This document shows, piece by piece, positions 49,480-58,569 of a stretch of 64,000 nt of DNA (position 1 is the stretch's first letter; each line of letters starts with the position of its first letter). The stretch comes from Dyadobacter fanqingshengii (GTDB lineage Bacteria; Bacteroidota; Bacteroidia; Cytophagales; Spirosomataceae), in NCBI RefSeq assembly GCF_023822005.2, contig NZ_CP098806.1:930001-994000 (forward strand). Reading direction: 5' to 3'. The notes under the pieces are model-generated. The model had not been told where the DNA came from and made no database searches. It saw nothing but the letters and a program-made list of their open reading frames with translations. Position numbers and translations under genes: made by a program.

Positions 49480-50253
49480 ATGCAAATATTCGAACCTGCT
49501 TCCTGTCTTGACCCATTCATCAAAGCGTTTGTGGTTGTTGAAAGCAACGGCACATTGGTGAACCGGTTGCTGCCCGATACATCCGTGGTAGCAGCCATTC
49601 GCTTGCAGGGACTTGTACACTACCAGGAGGAAAATGGCAACGCTCGCCTCCCGGTGTTGTCTATATCCGGTTTAAGGAAGTCGTTCAAAATAGCCGAATA
49701 TGGTAAAAACAGCGCTAACATACTCGTCCAGTTTAAAGAAGGCGGCGCTGCTGCCTTTTTTGATTTACCCATTCATGAATTATTTGAATTGAATGTGGGA
49801 CTGGATCAATTTTTTAAGGCTTCTGAATTAATGTTGCTGGAAGAACAATTAGGAGCAGCAAAATCCATTCAAAGCAAAGTTAATGTTGTCCAGCAGTTTT
49901 TTATGGCAAGGGTCCGCAATCGAAAATCTGATTTACTTATTGCTCATTCAGTGGAAAAAATAAAGGCGGCGAGAGGGCTCCTGAGTGTAAAGGAATTGTC
50001 GGATAACCTTTATGTTAGTTTGGACGTGTTTGAAAAGCGGTTTCGCAAAGTGGTGGGCACAACGCCAAAACAGTTTGCTGATATAGTTCGCATGAAAGCG
50101 CTGATCGGGCAGGGGACAATAAACGGCCAGGTTCTGGAATCAGCGCTGGACGCCGGCTTTTTTGACCAATCCCATTTTATCAGAAATTTCAAAAAATTCA
50201 CAGGTCAGACGCCGAAAGAGTTTTTTAATGGGCAAAGCATTCACTCTGAATAA
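49480..50253 (+). CDS. AraC-family transcriptional regulator (DUF6597-like sensor)
   Basis: 257 residues from the ATG at 49480 (MQIFEPASCLDPF), 26 bp after the dehalogenase stop and likely co-transcribed with it. The N-terminal 140 residues resemble the DUF6597-type domain found in AraC proteins of Bacteroidota (IRLQGLVHYQ; LVQFKEGGAAAFFDLPIHEL). The C-terminal HTH reads LSVKELSDNLYVSLDVFEKR, FRKVVGTTPKQFADIVR and GFFDQSHFIRNFKKFTGQTP. It may control the dehalogenase or respond to its product. Confidence 0.85.
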   Translation: MQIFEPASCLDPFIKAFVVVESNGTLVNRLLPDTSVVAAIRLQGLVHYQEENGNARLPVLSISGLRKSFKIAEYGKNSANILVQFKEGGAAAFFDLPIHELFELNVGLDQFFKASELMLLEEQLGAAKSIQSKVNVVQQFFMARVRNRKSDLLIAHSVEKIKAARGLLSVKELSDNLYVSLDVFEKRFRKVVGTTPKQFADIVRMKALIGQGTINGQVLESALDAGFFDQSHFIRNFKKFTGQTPKEFFNGQSIHSE

Positions 50254-50317
50254 TGGATATGCGGCTTCCGCAATCAAATAATAGTGTGCGTTTAAATTTT
50301 AACTGATTACAAACATA

Positions 50318-51547
50318 TTGATCCCGAAAAGTTATAGTCCGGATATTGAAGATATAACCCTAAAATTCCCGTCCGGCAGGGATAACAGAAGCTTTTTATC
50401 CTATCAAGTTTGCGTTATTGTTCCTGTCCGTAACGAAGGCGGTCATTTGTGCCAAACACTTGAAGCTTTGCGAAAACAAACCGACGTGAATGGGCAGCAG
50501 CTTCCGCCGGATGCATATGAGGTCTTGGTTTTGGTGAATAACAGCACAGACGAATCCTTTCAAATTGCCGCAAAGTATGCCCAAGATTTTCCTGAATTTT
50601 CCTTATCCGTGGGAAGCATACTCTTGCCGGAAGATCAGGCGCACATAGGTACAGTCAGGCGTTTGCTCATGGACGAGGCATATAACAGATTAACACAGGC
50701 GGGAAATGTGAATGGCATCATTGCTTCAACGGACGGAGACACAATTGTGGATAGCCAGTGGGTTTCTCACATTATAGCGGAGATTAAGAGGGGGAATGAT
50801 GCCGTTGGGGGCAGAATTTTAACCCAAAAGGAAAAAGGAAATGCAAGGTTATACCATCTTAGGGATGTGACCTACCGCTGTCTGCTAGCCCAGGCTGAAT
50901 GTTTGATTGATCCGCTAATCCATAATCCATACCCCTGTCATTTTCAATATTTTGGGGCCAATATGGCTGTCACTTGTAAAATGTATGAACAAGCCGGAAA
51001 ATTACCGGTTATTCCATTTCTGGAAGATGTGGCATTCCACAAGGCTTTGATGAGCGTGGATGCGCGGGTCAGAAACAGCGTTCATGTCAAAGTGCATACG
51101 TCAACCCGCACCGATGGGCGCGTTCAGGTAGGTTTTTCTGAACAGCTTAAAAAGTGGCAGCAAGAGGAAAAGACGCATCAGACACAAATGGTTGAGGACG
51201 TTACAGCGCTGCTGAGGAGGTTTAGCCTAAGAAATCTGCTGAGGAAATGTTGGTCCGGATACCAGGAAAGTCGCATCATTGATCAGGACGAACTAGATCA
51301 TGTTGCCTCGGTTTTACAATTGAATTCAGGTTGGTTGGAAGCCGCGATGATTGAGTCGACCTATTTTGGGTCGTTTTGGAACCTGGTTCAGCGCTCGGCA
51401 TCAGGGGATCTGAGTGGTGATGTGGCCTTGCAACCAGTTGATCACGCCATAAAGCAGCTGCGTCAATTTATCAAAAAGCCCGATATTACTGCTTTTCAAA
51501 AGAGTCCAGCCGGTAGGTCTCTGCTCGAACACTATGCAAAAGCTTAA
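50318..51547 (+). CDS. Family 2 glycosyltransferase of a small biosynthetic cluster
   Basis: 409-residue cytosolic GT-A glycosyltransferase. The donor-binding start is VCVIVPVRNEGGHLCQTLEAL; the DxD-like motif is STDGDTIVDSQW; a further GT2 block is FLEDVAFHKALM. There are no membrane helices, unlike chitin synthase/NodC enzymes. The C-terminal 130 residues are helical and not recognised. The start is TTG at 50318; no ATG fits. The 3' end overlaps the convergent methyltransferase gene by 62 bp on opposite strands. I infer from the neighbours that it transfers a sugar in the pathway of the cluster to its right. Confidence 0.85.
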   Translation: MIPKSYSPDIEDITLKFPSGRDNRSFLSYQVCVIVPVRNEGGHLCQTLEALRKQTDVNGQQLPPDAYEVLVLVNNSTDESFQIAAKYAQDFPEFSLSVGSILLPEDQAHIGTVRRLLMDEAYNRLTQAGNVNGIIASTDGDTIVDSQWVSHIIAEIKRGNDAVGGRILTQKEKGNARLYHLRDVTYRCLLAQAECLIDPLIHNPYPCHFQYFGANMAVTCKMYEQAGKLPVIPFLEDVAFHKALMSVDARVRNSVHVKVHTSTRTDGRVQVGFSEQLKKWQQEEKTHQTQMVEDVTALLRRFSLRNLLRKCWSGYQESRIIDQDELDHVASVLQLNSGWLEAAMIESTYFGSFWNLVQRSASGDLSGDVALQPVDHAIKQLRQFIKKPDITAFQKSPAGRSLLEHYAKA

Positions 51548-52079
51548 GGGGTTGTGACGGCCCGCTTGCGGAAATAAAAACTTCATGCACCTGATCGCCC
51601 GTTAATGGGTAATCGTGCACCTCGGGAGTCCAGTGTATCAGCAACAATTGCCCCCCTTTTGTCAAATATTGCAACATTTTCGCCTGTAATTTTTTCAGGT
51701 CGGGCATTGCAAAATAATAGCCCACTTCGGACAATATTATCAAATCAAACTCTTCCTCGGGAAATTGTTCGGGAACCGCCATCTTTTCGACCGTTACATG
51801 AGCAAATTCTTTCAAGCGACGGCGCGCTAGGACAAGCGGAGCTTCTGCCGCATCCACCGCTAAAAGGGACGCACACCTCGGAGCCAACATTTCTGTCAGC
51901 ACGCCAATGGAGCAGCCTATTTCAAATGCACTTTTATAATGATCCTTCGTCAGCGCATTGAGTGTGGCCAAGTATTTTTTTGACTCATATTCGCTGGTTT
52001 CGAAATTCCAGGGATCATTGCTATTCCGGTAGACATCATTAAAATAATCTTCTGGCAAAGTGCCTTTCTCATCTGACAT
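51486..52079 (-). CDS. NodS-like SAM-dependent methyltransferase
   Basis: 197-residue class I methyltransferase. SAM-binding motif I is FEIGCSIGVLTEML, motif II LLAVDAAEAPLV, and a later block reads FDLIILSEVGYYF. The start DYFNDVYRNSNDPWNFETSEYE resembles the NodS (nodulation N-methyltransferase) family. Third gene of a leftward operon, six bases after the PIG-L gene. Its last 62 bp overlap the end of the glycosyltransferase gene on the other strand. N-methylation of a deacetylated amino sugar would fit its neighbours, but this is inference. Confidence 0.88.
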   Translation of the reverse strand: MSDEKGTLPEDYFNDVYRNSNDPWNFETSEYESKKYLATLNALTKDHYKSAFEIGCSIGVLTEMLAPRCASLLAVDAAEAPLVLARRRLKEFAHVTVEKMAVPEQFPEEEFDLIILSEVGYYFAMPDLKKLQAKMLQYLTKGGQLLLIHWTPEVHDYPLTGDQVHEVFISASGPSQPLKLLHSVRAETYRLDSFEKQ

Positions 52080-52085
52080 ATCCGC

Positions 52086-52835
52086 TCACGATTTCATTTC
52101 TAAAAAAAATTCAACATTCGTATCAAAATGCGCTTGAACCTCGGCAGATAATATGAATCCCTCCGGGTCGTCGTCTATTAAGGAAGTAGTTTGCGACAAA
52201 TAAGCTCTGATGGCCTTTTTTTTACATTCCCTTCCTTTTTCGATGTCCACCTCCCAGATCTTGCCGTCGTCTGCGGTTGGCAGATCATCCTGGCTTGCGC
52301 GTTCCCAGAGCCACACAAAATACTCTAATCTTCGGATAGGAGTGCCTGTATTCATGATGGCCCTATCCACGATTTGCCATGTAGCGCGATGATCCGGGTG
52401 CGGATCGCGCTGCCAGGGCAGGATAATGGTTTCTGGTTTGAATTTATATAAAACCCCACCCATCGCATGGACAGCCAGGTCAAAATTGAATGCCTGGGGA
52501 GTGGGCAGCTGGCCGTCTTTTAGTTGCAGAAAAGTAATGTGTTCGGGACTTACCCCCAAAATCCTTAATGCCTCTATCGACTCCTTTTCCCTGAGGCTTA
52601 TCAATTTGTCGGTTGGATATTTCTTTGAATTAGGGTGAGACATACTGCCATCACTCACAAATACCACATGGACCGGGATTTTCAATTGGTTCAGCAAATA
52701 GATCGTGCCCCCGCAGCCAAGTGACTCGTCATCCTGATGCGGCGCTACAATCAATGTTTTTCCTAACAGCCTTTGCTGATCTGGCGAAAGCTGTGATGCA
52801 TTTGTAAACAAGCTGTTTTCCTGTATCAGTGCCAA
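52086..52835 (-). CDS. PIG-L family (LmbE-like) zinc deacetylase
   Basis: 249-residue deacetylase. The zinc motif PHQDDESLGCGG (His and Asp ligands) and the second ligand motif PHPDHRATW are intact. Members remove N-acetyl groups from GlcNAc-containing conjugates. No signal peptide, so it acts in the cytoplasm. Its start overlaps the end of the upstream flavoprotein gene by 10 bp, and the methyltransferase starts six bases after it, giving tight co-expression. Confidence 0.92.
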   Translation of the reverse strand: MALIQENSLFTNASQLSPDQQRLLGKTLIVAPHQDDESLGCGGTIYLLNQLKIPVHVVFVSDGSMSHPNSKKYPTDKLISLREKESIEALRILGVSPEHITFLQLKDGQLPTPQAFNFDLAVHAMGGVLYKFKPETIILPWQRDPHPDHRATWQIVDRAIMNTGTPIRRLEYFVWLWERASQDDLPTADDGKIWEVDIEKGRECKKKAIRAYLSQTTSLIDDDPEGFILSAEVQAHFDTNVEFFLEMKS

Positions 52836-53962
52836 AGTGTGGTCGTGTTTTTTTGGTCTAAAACATATTTTCCAACGGCCATTTGGGCAGCGTCAGGTGC
52901 GGGCTGGCGCAAGTAAGTCGTCAAGTCGCGATGCAAACGTTCCAGTATACCAGGCCGCATTAAACCGCGGGAGCCTACCGATTTTTCGGCCAGGTGCATA
53001 GAGCGAAGACAAATGTCTTCAACGACTGTCCTGGTCATATTGGCATACGCCAGCAGTTTTTCGGTTGAATCCTGCATTGTGATCCACTTGTCATAATTGA
53101 TAGCGGCCTGGTTGATCCATAGATTACCAGTCTCAGTCAGGTAACTAATTTCTGCCGTTCTGTTTCGCTGAAAAGGATCTTCGGTGCGTCCCATCTCATT
53201 CAGGAACCGGTGGGTTTCTTCCAAAATGGCTTCTGCACCGCCGAGCTGCACAGCGGCAAAGCGCAGCGCGCCGCCACCAAAATAGGGCTGCTGATAATAA
53301 GCATCCGGCGGCCCTAGAAGGTCCTTTTCCATTATTTCAATTCCTGTGAAATCCATTCTGAAACTGGCCGATGCCCGCATGCCCAGGGGCGTCCAGAAAC
53401 TGCTATCCTCCTGAATTGGCTTTACTTCGTCCGTCGGGATAATGCACATTTGCCATCCCGTTTTTGTCGCCGAAATTAGTTTCCCTGTCACCAACGGCCT
53501 TCCGATCCAACCAGCTCCCGAACAAAATGTTTTGGATCCATTTAACCGGTATCGGCCGTTACCCAGATCATGAATTTCCAGCCCGGCAGAGTCCTGCGTA
53601 TTCCAGACCCCAAACAGGTTTTCGCAGGCATCCGCATACCAGCGTTCTTTTTGAATTTCATCACCAAACAAAGAAATCAGGTACAATGCATTGATATGCC
53701 CTTCATAAATGCGTCCAACGGGCAAGCTTGCCTTGCCAATTGATTTCAACAGCTGAAACAAACTCAAAGTCTGCTGCTCATCAAAGCTAAAAGCTCGGTC
53801 CGGTAAAGTAATGGTCAAAAGGCCCGATTCTCTGAGTAAATTGAATTCCTGCTCAGGAAAAAGCCCATCACAATCCGATTCAACCGCAAACTCTGCGATA
53901 CCGGCCAATAATTTTTGCATAGATAAATGATCCTGTAGCGCGTCTTTTTCGGTGAAAATCAT
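52826..53962 (-). CDS. Acyl-CoA dehydrogenase-like flavoprotein
   Basis: 378 residues with the three-part acyl-CoA dehydrogenase fold: a helical start, the FAD-binding beta middle (FGVWNTQDSAGL; YRLNGSKTFCSGAGW) and a C-terminal helical bundle (RSMHLAEKSVGSRGLMRPG). I cannot place the catalytic Glu confidently, so it could be a dehydrogenase, hydroxylase or oxidase variant. First gene of the leftward operon with PIG-L and the methyltransferase. Divergent from the acyl carrier protein at 54141 with a 178-bp gap, so its substrate may be carried by that ACP rather than by CoA. Confidence 0.87.
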   Translation of the reverse strand: MIFTEKDALQDHLSMQKLLAGIAEFAVESDCDGLFPEQEFNLLRESGLLTITLPDRAFSFDEQQTLSLFQLLKSIGKASLPVGRIYEGHINALYLISLFGDEIQKERWYADACENLFGVWNTQDSAGLEIHDLGNGRYRLNGSKTFCSGAGWIGRPLVTGKLISATKTGWQMCIIPTDEVKPIQEDSSFWTPLGMRASASFRMDFTGIEIMEKDLLGPPDAYYQQPYFGGGALRFAAVQLGGAEAILEETHRFLNEMGRTEDPFQRNRTAEISYLTETGNLWINQAAINYDKWITMQDSTEKLLAYANMTRTVVEDICLRSMHLAEKSVGSRGLMRPGILERLHRDLTTYLRQPAPDAAQMAVGKYVLDQKNTTTLWH

Positions 53963-54140
53963 TTATCAGGTTTTATTTAAGGATAGCATTATGATCCTGT
54001 TGCATGCTGGTTATTAGCATGACTAAAAGCGTACCACGATCTGACACAGCAAGCGGAACGATTTTTTACAGCATCCTCTTCCGACAGGCTTTTCATGCAC
54101 TGCAAACCCCATTTTGATTCACACTTCACAACATTAAAAG

Positions 54141-54407
54141 ATGCTGGACAGCCTTAAAGAAGATCTTAAAAAACAGATTATCGAACAATTGAACCTGGAA
54201 GAGGTAACCCCTGCCGACATTGATGAAGACAAGCCGCTATTTCACAGCTCAGGCCTGGGCCTGGATTCTATCGACGCATTGGAGTTGATCGTCATGTTTG
54301 AAAAATATTACGGAATTGAAGTTCTGGAACCACAGGAAAGTAAGAAGGCATTTAACTCCATATCTTCCATGGCCGATTATATTCGTGAAAGAACGCCCGG
54401 CAGCTAG
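54141..54407 (+). CDS. Acyl carrier protein
   Basis: 88-residue carrier with the phosphopantetheine site LGLDSIDALEL (Ser43) and the family's helix pattern (LKKQIIEQLNLE; LIVMFEKYYGIEV). It is not the fatty-acid-synthesis AcpP; the longer, divergent sequence and its place beside the flavoprotein operon point to a dedicated secondary pathway. No ketosynthase or acyltransferase gene lies next to it. The stop codon sits inside the loop of a terminator hairpin. Confidence 0.9.
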   Translation: MLDSLKEDLKKQIIEQLNLEEVTPADIDEDKPLFHSSGLGLDSIDALELIVMFEKYYGIEVLEPQESKKAFNSISSMADYIRERTPGS

Positions 54408-54423
54408 TTGCAACCGGGCGTTC
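54391..54423. terminator. Bidirectional terminator between ACP and phospholipase C
   Basis: GAACGCCCGG (54391-54400) and CCGGGCGTTC (54414-54423) are perfect 10-bp arms. The left arm lies within the last codons of the ACP gene and the ACP stop is in the loop. It serves two convergent genes whose stops are only 21 bp apart. Confidence 0.75.
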
Positions 54424-54427
54424 CCGA

Positions 54428-56932
54428 TTAGACGATCCCGCCCATTAACGGGTCGGTTTTGGTTACTGCGCCCGTCTCAACGTGACCTGCGAAGCGCTCT
54501 TCAAAATGTTCGCTGCCTCTAACTTTTATGCTGAAATCATACCAGTTGAATGATTTCGAAAGGTTCAGAACCATTGTCGCCTTCCCTTTGGCTGTGATGG
54601 TTTTTTGTTGTTCACCTGTTTTATAGCTGTTGTCGGAAACGGTAATCTGATGTGGTTTTGAATCCATGTTCTCGATCACCACTTCTACATTTCCGGTCAG
54701 TTTTTTGCCCGAACTTTGGTAATTGCAAGTTACATTCAGAAGCGGATTGTTGCCGTTGCCTTTAAAGTCACGGAAAAAACCATTAGGGCCATACACGCGC
54801 AAATGATATTTTGAGTCTGCAAAATCGCCGATATTCCATTCGTCCGTTAATATGTCGCCTGCTGCCGCACTATAATCCCAGGAGCGAAGCGGATCGTCTT
54901 GATAAGGGTTCATTGCGTAAACGCGGAAAGGCGCGCCGCTCGCTTTTTGTCCGAAAATCGCATTGCCAGCCTTAAATGACAGTTCCAACTGATTTTTTGT
55001 TTTGTCAAAATGTGCGTTGGAATACAACTCATAAGGCAGCGCACATGCCGGGCGAACTCCTTTTTCCTGCGTCGGAAAAGCGGGCGAGTCACGTAAGTCT
55101 TTGCTGATTTCTTCTATTTCCGCATGAGCCAACTTTTTGAAATTGTCGGGTGTTTGCCGGAACTGCGCCTGATGAATGCCTTCAATGAACTGGTTTTTGT
55201 CAAGAAATGCAGGTTTTTCAATTTTTTCACCATTGTAAGGCCTAAAAACAGAAGTCAGGTCGCCGCAAATGGTCCGGCGCCAGTTTGTAATATTTTCTTC
55301 GCGAACGTTTTTGCCAAATTTCTTTTCAATAAAGTTTTCCAGAAATTGAAGCGATGACGTGTGGTCAAAAACCTCGGAATTGACATATCCGCCGCGTGTC
55401 CAGGGCGAAGCAATGATCATTGGCACACGATATCCCAAGCCTATGGACCCGTCGCGCAGCTTGGCGTCGTTCATAGATGGGTTGGTCTGTTGCTTTTTAG
55501 TCGCAAAGTCCATTTTCGGGTCTATTCCGGCTGACACTTTACCCGTATTTTCCTTGTACGGATTTGGAACTGTGTAAGGCGGAACATGGTCGAAATAGCC
55601 ATCATTTTCATCATAAGTGAGGACGAAAATGGTTTTCTTCCAAACCTCCGGGTTTTTGAGCAGGATTTCCATCACCTCACTCACATACCACGGCCCGAAC
55701 CAGGGTTCACCCGGATGGTCTGAGAACCGCGCAGGCGGCATCAGCCAGGATACTGCCGGCAATGTTCCCTGCTCCACATCCTGCCTGAACTGATGGAATA
55801 TGTCACCTTTTGGTACATTCAGTGTGCGTTCGGTCCCTCCATCATTATATTGCAAAGGGGTGAGTGTCTGAAAGTCGGCGTCGCTGATGTTGGTGGTAAA
55901 TGCCTTAGTATTGAGATTTTTACCTGTTTCGGAAAGGCCGGAAAACGTTTCCGCATTGAATTTCTTTTGGGCCGTTTCATAGTTGGCAAGAAGCTTTTTA
56001 GCGGCGGCCAGTTTTCTATCTTTCGATTCGTCCGAAGGCTGCTTTTCCAGGTCAGCGATGGTTTGGAGCACGGCTTCTTTTTTGGTTTGCAAATTGGCGA
56101 TGCCTCCCTCGTGAAAGCGGACATTGTAGGCCTTAAAGTATTCCAGCACATTTGTCCCAAAGTTGCTCAGCCACGAACTTTCTTCCCCTTTCAGCCCATA
56201 ACCCATTGTAATTTCATTCTGATATACTTTCCAGGGAATGCCGTTTTCTTCCAGTCGTTCGGGGTAGGTTTTCCAATCCAGCTCGGGATAAACGTAGTTG
56301 CTAATGTTCCAAAGGTGTGCTAACGCGTCCGTTTCATTCTTTTCCCGCACAGTGCCCGACATCCAGTAGTAGCGGTTGGGGTGCGTGCCGGTAATGCTCG
56401 AACAAAAATTATGGTCGCAAACGGTGAAAGCATCGGCAAGCGAGTAGTAGAACGGGAAATCATTCCGGTCGCAATAGCCCATGGTAAGCGGAATGTGCGA
56501 ATAATCCTTTTTGTTTGGCTTTTTAACGTCCAGCCAGCGATCGTATTTACCATCGTTCATGGCGTCCGTCTGGTCTGTCCAGCCGTGTGGGATCGAGCCC
56601 ATCCACGCGATTTTGGTGTTTTTTACATTCAAATGGAACGGGCCATAAGTGTCTCCTTCAGCATTGGATTGGAACCATACCTTGTTTTTATTCGGCAAGT
56701 CCATCGCGCGCGGATCGTTAAAGCCGCGAACTCCCTGCAATGTGCCCAACTGATGATCGAAAGAGCGATTTTCGAGCATCAGGAAGACGACGTGCTCAGC
56801 GTCATAGAATGTACTGCCAGGCTCCGGGTTGATTGCCAGCGCCTTTTGGATGACAGGCGGCAGCATATTGGCCATTGCGCCGCTGCCGGTAAGTACGGCT
56901 GCTTTTTTTAGAAAATCTCTTCTCGAATCCAT
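54428..56932 (-). CDS. Phosphocholine-specific phospholipase C (Tat-exported)
   Basis: 834-residue non-zinc phospholipase C of the bacterial phosphoesterase family. The Tat signal is SRRDFLKKAAVL (residues 3-14). The catalytic domain shows DAEHVVFLMLENRSFDHQLG, HGWTDQTDAMNDG, SITGTHPNRYYWMSG, FVLTYDENDGYFDHVPPYT (the metal site) and PWTRGGYVNSEVFDHTS. The C-terminal part (from about residue 615) contains two beta-sandwich domains like the PF05506 repeats. It would hydrolyse phosphatidylcholine or sphingomyelin outside the cytoplasm to gain phosphorus or choline. Convergent with the ACP gene. Confidence 0.94.
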   Translation of the reverse strand: MDSRRDFLKKAAVLTGSGAMANMLPPVIQKALAINPEPGSTFYDAEHVVFLMLENRSFDHQLGTLQGVRGFNDPRAMDLPNKNKVWFQSNAEGDTYGPFHLNVKNTKIAWMGSIPHGWTDQTDAMNDGKYDRWLDVKKPNKKDYSHIPLTMGYCDRNDFPFYYSLADAFTVCDHNFCSSITGTHPNRYYWMSGTVREKNETDALAHLWNISNYVYPELDWKTYPERLEENGIPWKVYQNEITMGYGLKGEESSWLSNFGTNVLEYFKAYNVRFHEGGIANLQTKKEAVLQTIADLEKQPSDESKDRKLAAAKKLLANYETAQKKFNAETFSGLSETGKNLNTKAFTTNISDADFQTLTPLQYNDGGTERTLNVPKGDIFHQFRQDVEQGTLPAVSWLMPPARFSDHPGEPWFGPWYVSEVMEILLKNPEVWKKTIFVLTYDENDGYFDHVPPYTVPNPYKENTGKVSAGIDPKMDFATKKQQTNPSMNDAKLRDGSIGLGYRVPMIIASPWTRGGYVNSEVFDHTSSLQFLENFIEKKFGKNVREENITNWRRTICGDLTSVFRPYNGEKIEKPAFLDKNQFIEGIHQAQFRQTPDNFKKLAHAEIEEISKDLRDSPAFPTQEKGVRPACALPYELYSNAHFDKTKNQLELSFKAGNAIFGQKASGAPFRVYAMNPYQDDPLRSWDYSAAAGDILTDEWNIGDFADSKYHLRVYGPNGFFRDFKGNGNNPLLNVTCNYQSSGKKLTGNVEVVIENMDSKPHQITVSDNSYKTGEQQKTITAKGKATMVLNLSKSFNWYDFSIKVRGSEHFEERFAGHVETGAVTKTDPLMGGIV

Positions 56933-57019
56933 TTATACAGAGCGAAATTATATCAGTGGGTTGGTTAAATAAACTCCAAATGTATTTCAGTTTGCAGAAA
57001 GGTATGTTAAGTTGCAGTT

Positions 57020-58543
57020 ATGTTATCCAATACGATGAGCCGATCTGCAAATGCATTTCTTGGCGTGCTCCCCATTATTGGCTGCGTGGTGTGGTTTTTT
57101 CTCAAAGTATTTCAATTTCAAACCAGCCCCGAGCAGTATCCCGACGGAATGGTGATCCTTCAACTGAGCAAAGGCTGGCTGGAAGGACGCCCGTTTCTTT
57201 TCGATACAATTTATGGGAACCACGCGCAACAGCACAATTATTACTTTATTCCGCTGATAGGGATTTTTACCAAACCCATGGGCGTGAATGGCCTTTTCAT
57301 GGCCTACGTGTGTTTTACCGGTCTCTTCTTCTGGACTTATCACCGGGGTTTTGCCCGATTCAATGTCGCCGAGCGGCGCGCAACCTGGCTAACAGCATTG
57401 TGCTACGTCTTTGGGCCGATGGCGTATTTCATGTATCTGGATTATTTTGGCTGGCATCCTGAGCAGTACTTTATCCCGCTGCTCGCGTTTCTCGCACTAA
57501 GTTTGGCCCAGCGCAAATGGGGGATGTTCATTGTTTGGCTTACCCTCACTTTTTTGGTAAAAGAATCATCCATAGTCCTGATTTGCTGCCTTTTCCTGTT
57601 TTATTCGGTGGTGGATCTGGTGCTTCTTAATCCGGGTAAACATTGGCTAAGCTATATCGTTGACAGACGAAATCTGATCATAACCGGCGTTTCCGTTGTA
57701 TTATTTCTGATCGGTTTATGGTGGCTTTCCTATTTAAACGGATCGCAATCCAGCCGTCTCAGCCAGGCATTTTCCAATACGCAGCTCAATAGGACATTCT
57801 TCTATTACATTGTATTTTCCTGCGCAATCGGACTGCTCACTTTTGGCTTAGGTCTGATCCCGTTTATACCATGGCTCCGCACACTCCCTCGCAAAGGGCT
57901 GATAATCTGCGTACTGGCAAGTTGTTATGGGGTTTTATTTGTCATGTTTGCAACGGAGGCGCTCTATTATTTTCCAACAATATATCCGGGCGTTTCGTAT
58001 CCGCCCAGGATCAGCGGCTTGTGGGCGTTTATGTTGAGCGCATTTATTTATTTGAGTTACCGCCTGGCCCAGGCAGGGGTAATGCCAGGTCAAAATGCAT
58101 TGGCCTGGATACTATCAGGCTGCCTGCTTCAATTCATTTTAGGCTCGTTCCTGGTAGCCCATCATTTCAATTTCGACGCCAAGCCATCCACAATCAGGGA
58201 CAATGTTGCTTACATGATCAACACGCGCTTTGGTTTTAGCCCATATCCTGATGGCGTTGCCCGGCAGCTCCATGGATTGGCAAAGGAAATGCCGGTGGGT
58301 TCGGAAGTCATTGTTCCGTTTCAATATCTGCGCTATTTCGAAAGGGTTTACCCCAGTTTCTGGCCTCAGGATGGACAGCTTCCTGCGCACATTCTAGGGA
58401 AACCGTTGATATACATTTATGAAAAAGAATTGGTAAAAAACGGCGCCTACCGCCAATTCCCCGGGAAAGGTTATGCAACGATCCCAAATGAGCATCTTTT
58501 AATTCTGGCTGATTCCAGCTGGTATAAACTGAAATTAAAATGA
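57020..58543 (+). CDS. DUF2079-family polytopic membrane protein
   Basis: 507 residues with about ten membrane helices. The DUF2079 features are present: an early periplasmic loop with a DGMVILQLSKGW block and NHAQQHNYYFIPL, then the DYFGWHPEQYFIPLLAF motif with conserved His and Glu, and the C-terminal soluble region GSEVIVPFQYLRYF. The family resembles GT-C glycosyltransferases or mannosyltransferase-like proteins; the function is unproven. The start is ATG at 57020, with a second ATG at 57035. Transcribed away from phospholipase C and convergent with the barrel protein at 58570. Confidence 0.85.
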   Translation: MLSNTMSRSANAFLGVLPIIGCVVWFFLKVFQFQTSPEQYPDGMVILQLSKGWLEGRPFLFDTIYGNHAQQHNYYFIPLIGIFTKPMGVNGLFMAYVCFTGLFFWTYHRGFARFNVAERRATWLTALCYVFGPMAYFMYLDYFGWHPEQYFIPLLAFLALSLAQRKWGMFIVWLTLTFLVKESSIVLICCLFLFYSVVDLVLLNPGKHWLSYIVDRRNLIITGVSVVLFLIGLWWLSYLNGSQSSRLSQAFSNTQLNRTFFYYIVFSCAIGLLTFGLGLIPFIPWLRTLPRKGLIICVLASCYGVLFVMFATEALYYFPTIYPGVSYPPRISGLWAFMLSAFIYLSYRLAQAGVMPGQNALAWILSGCLLQFILGSFLVAHHFNFDAKPSTIRDNVAYMINTRFGFSPYPDGVARQLHGLAKEMPVGSEVIVPFQYLRYFERVYPSFWPQDGQLPAHILGKPLIYIYEKELVKNGAYRQFPGKGYATIPNEHLLILADSSWYKLKLK

Positions 58544-58569
58544 ATGGGGAAGACAGATCCGGGAAAGCG

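Noticed and set aside
50318..54407. Calling the cluster a Nod-factor (nodABC) system
   Set aside because: The glycosyltransferase lacks the membrane helices of NodC, no NodA-type acyltransferase is present, and the deacetylase is PIG-L rather than NodB-type; only the logic of steps is similar.
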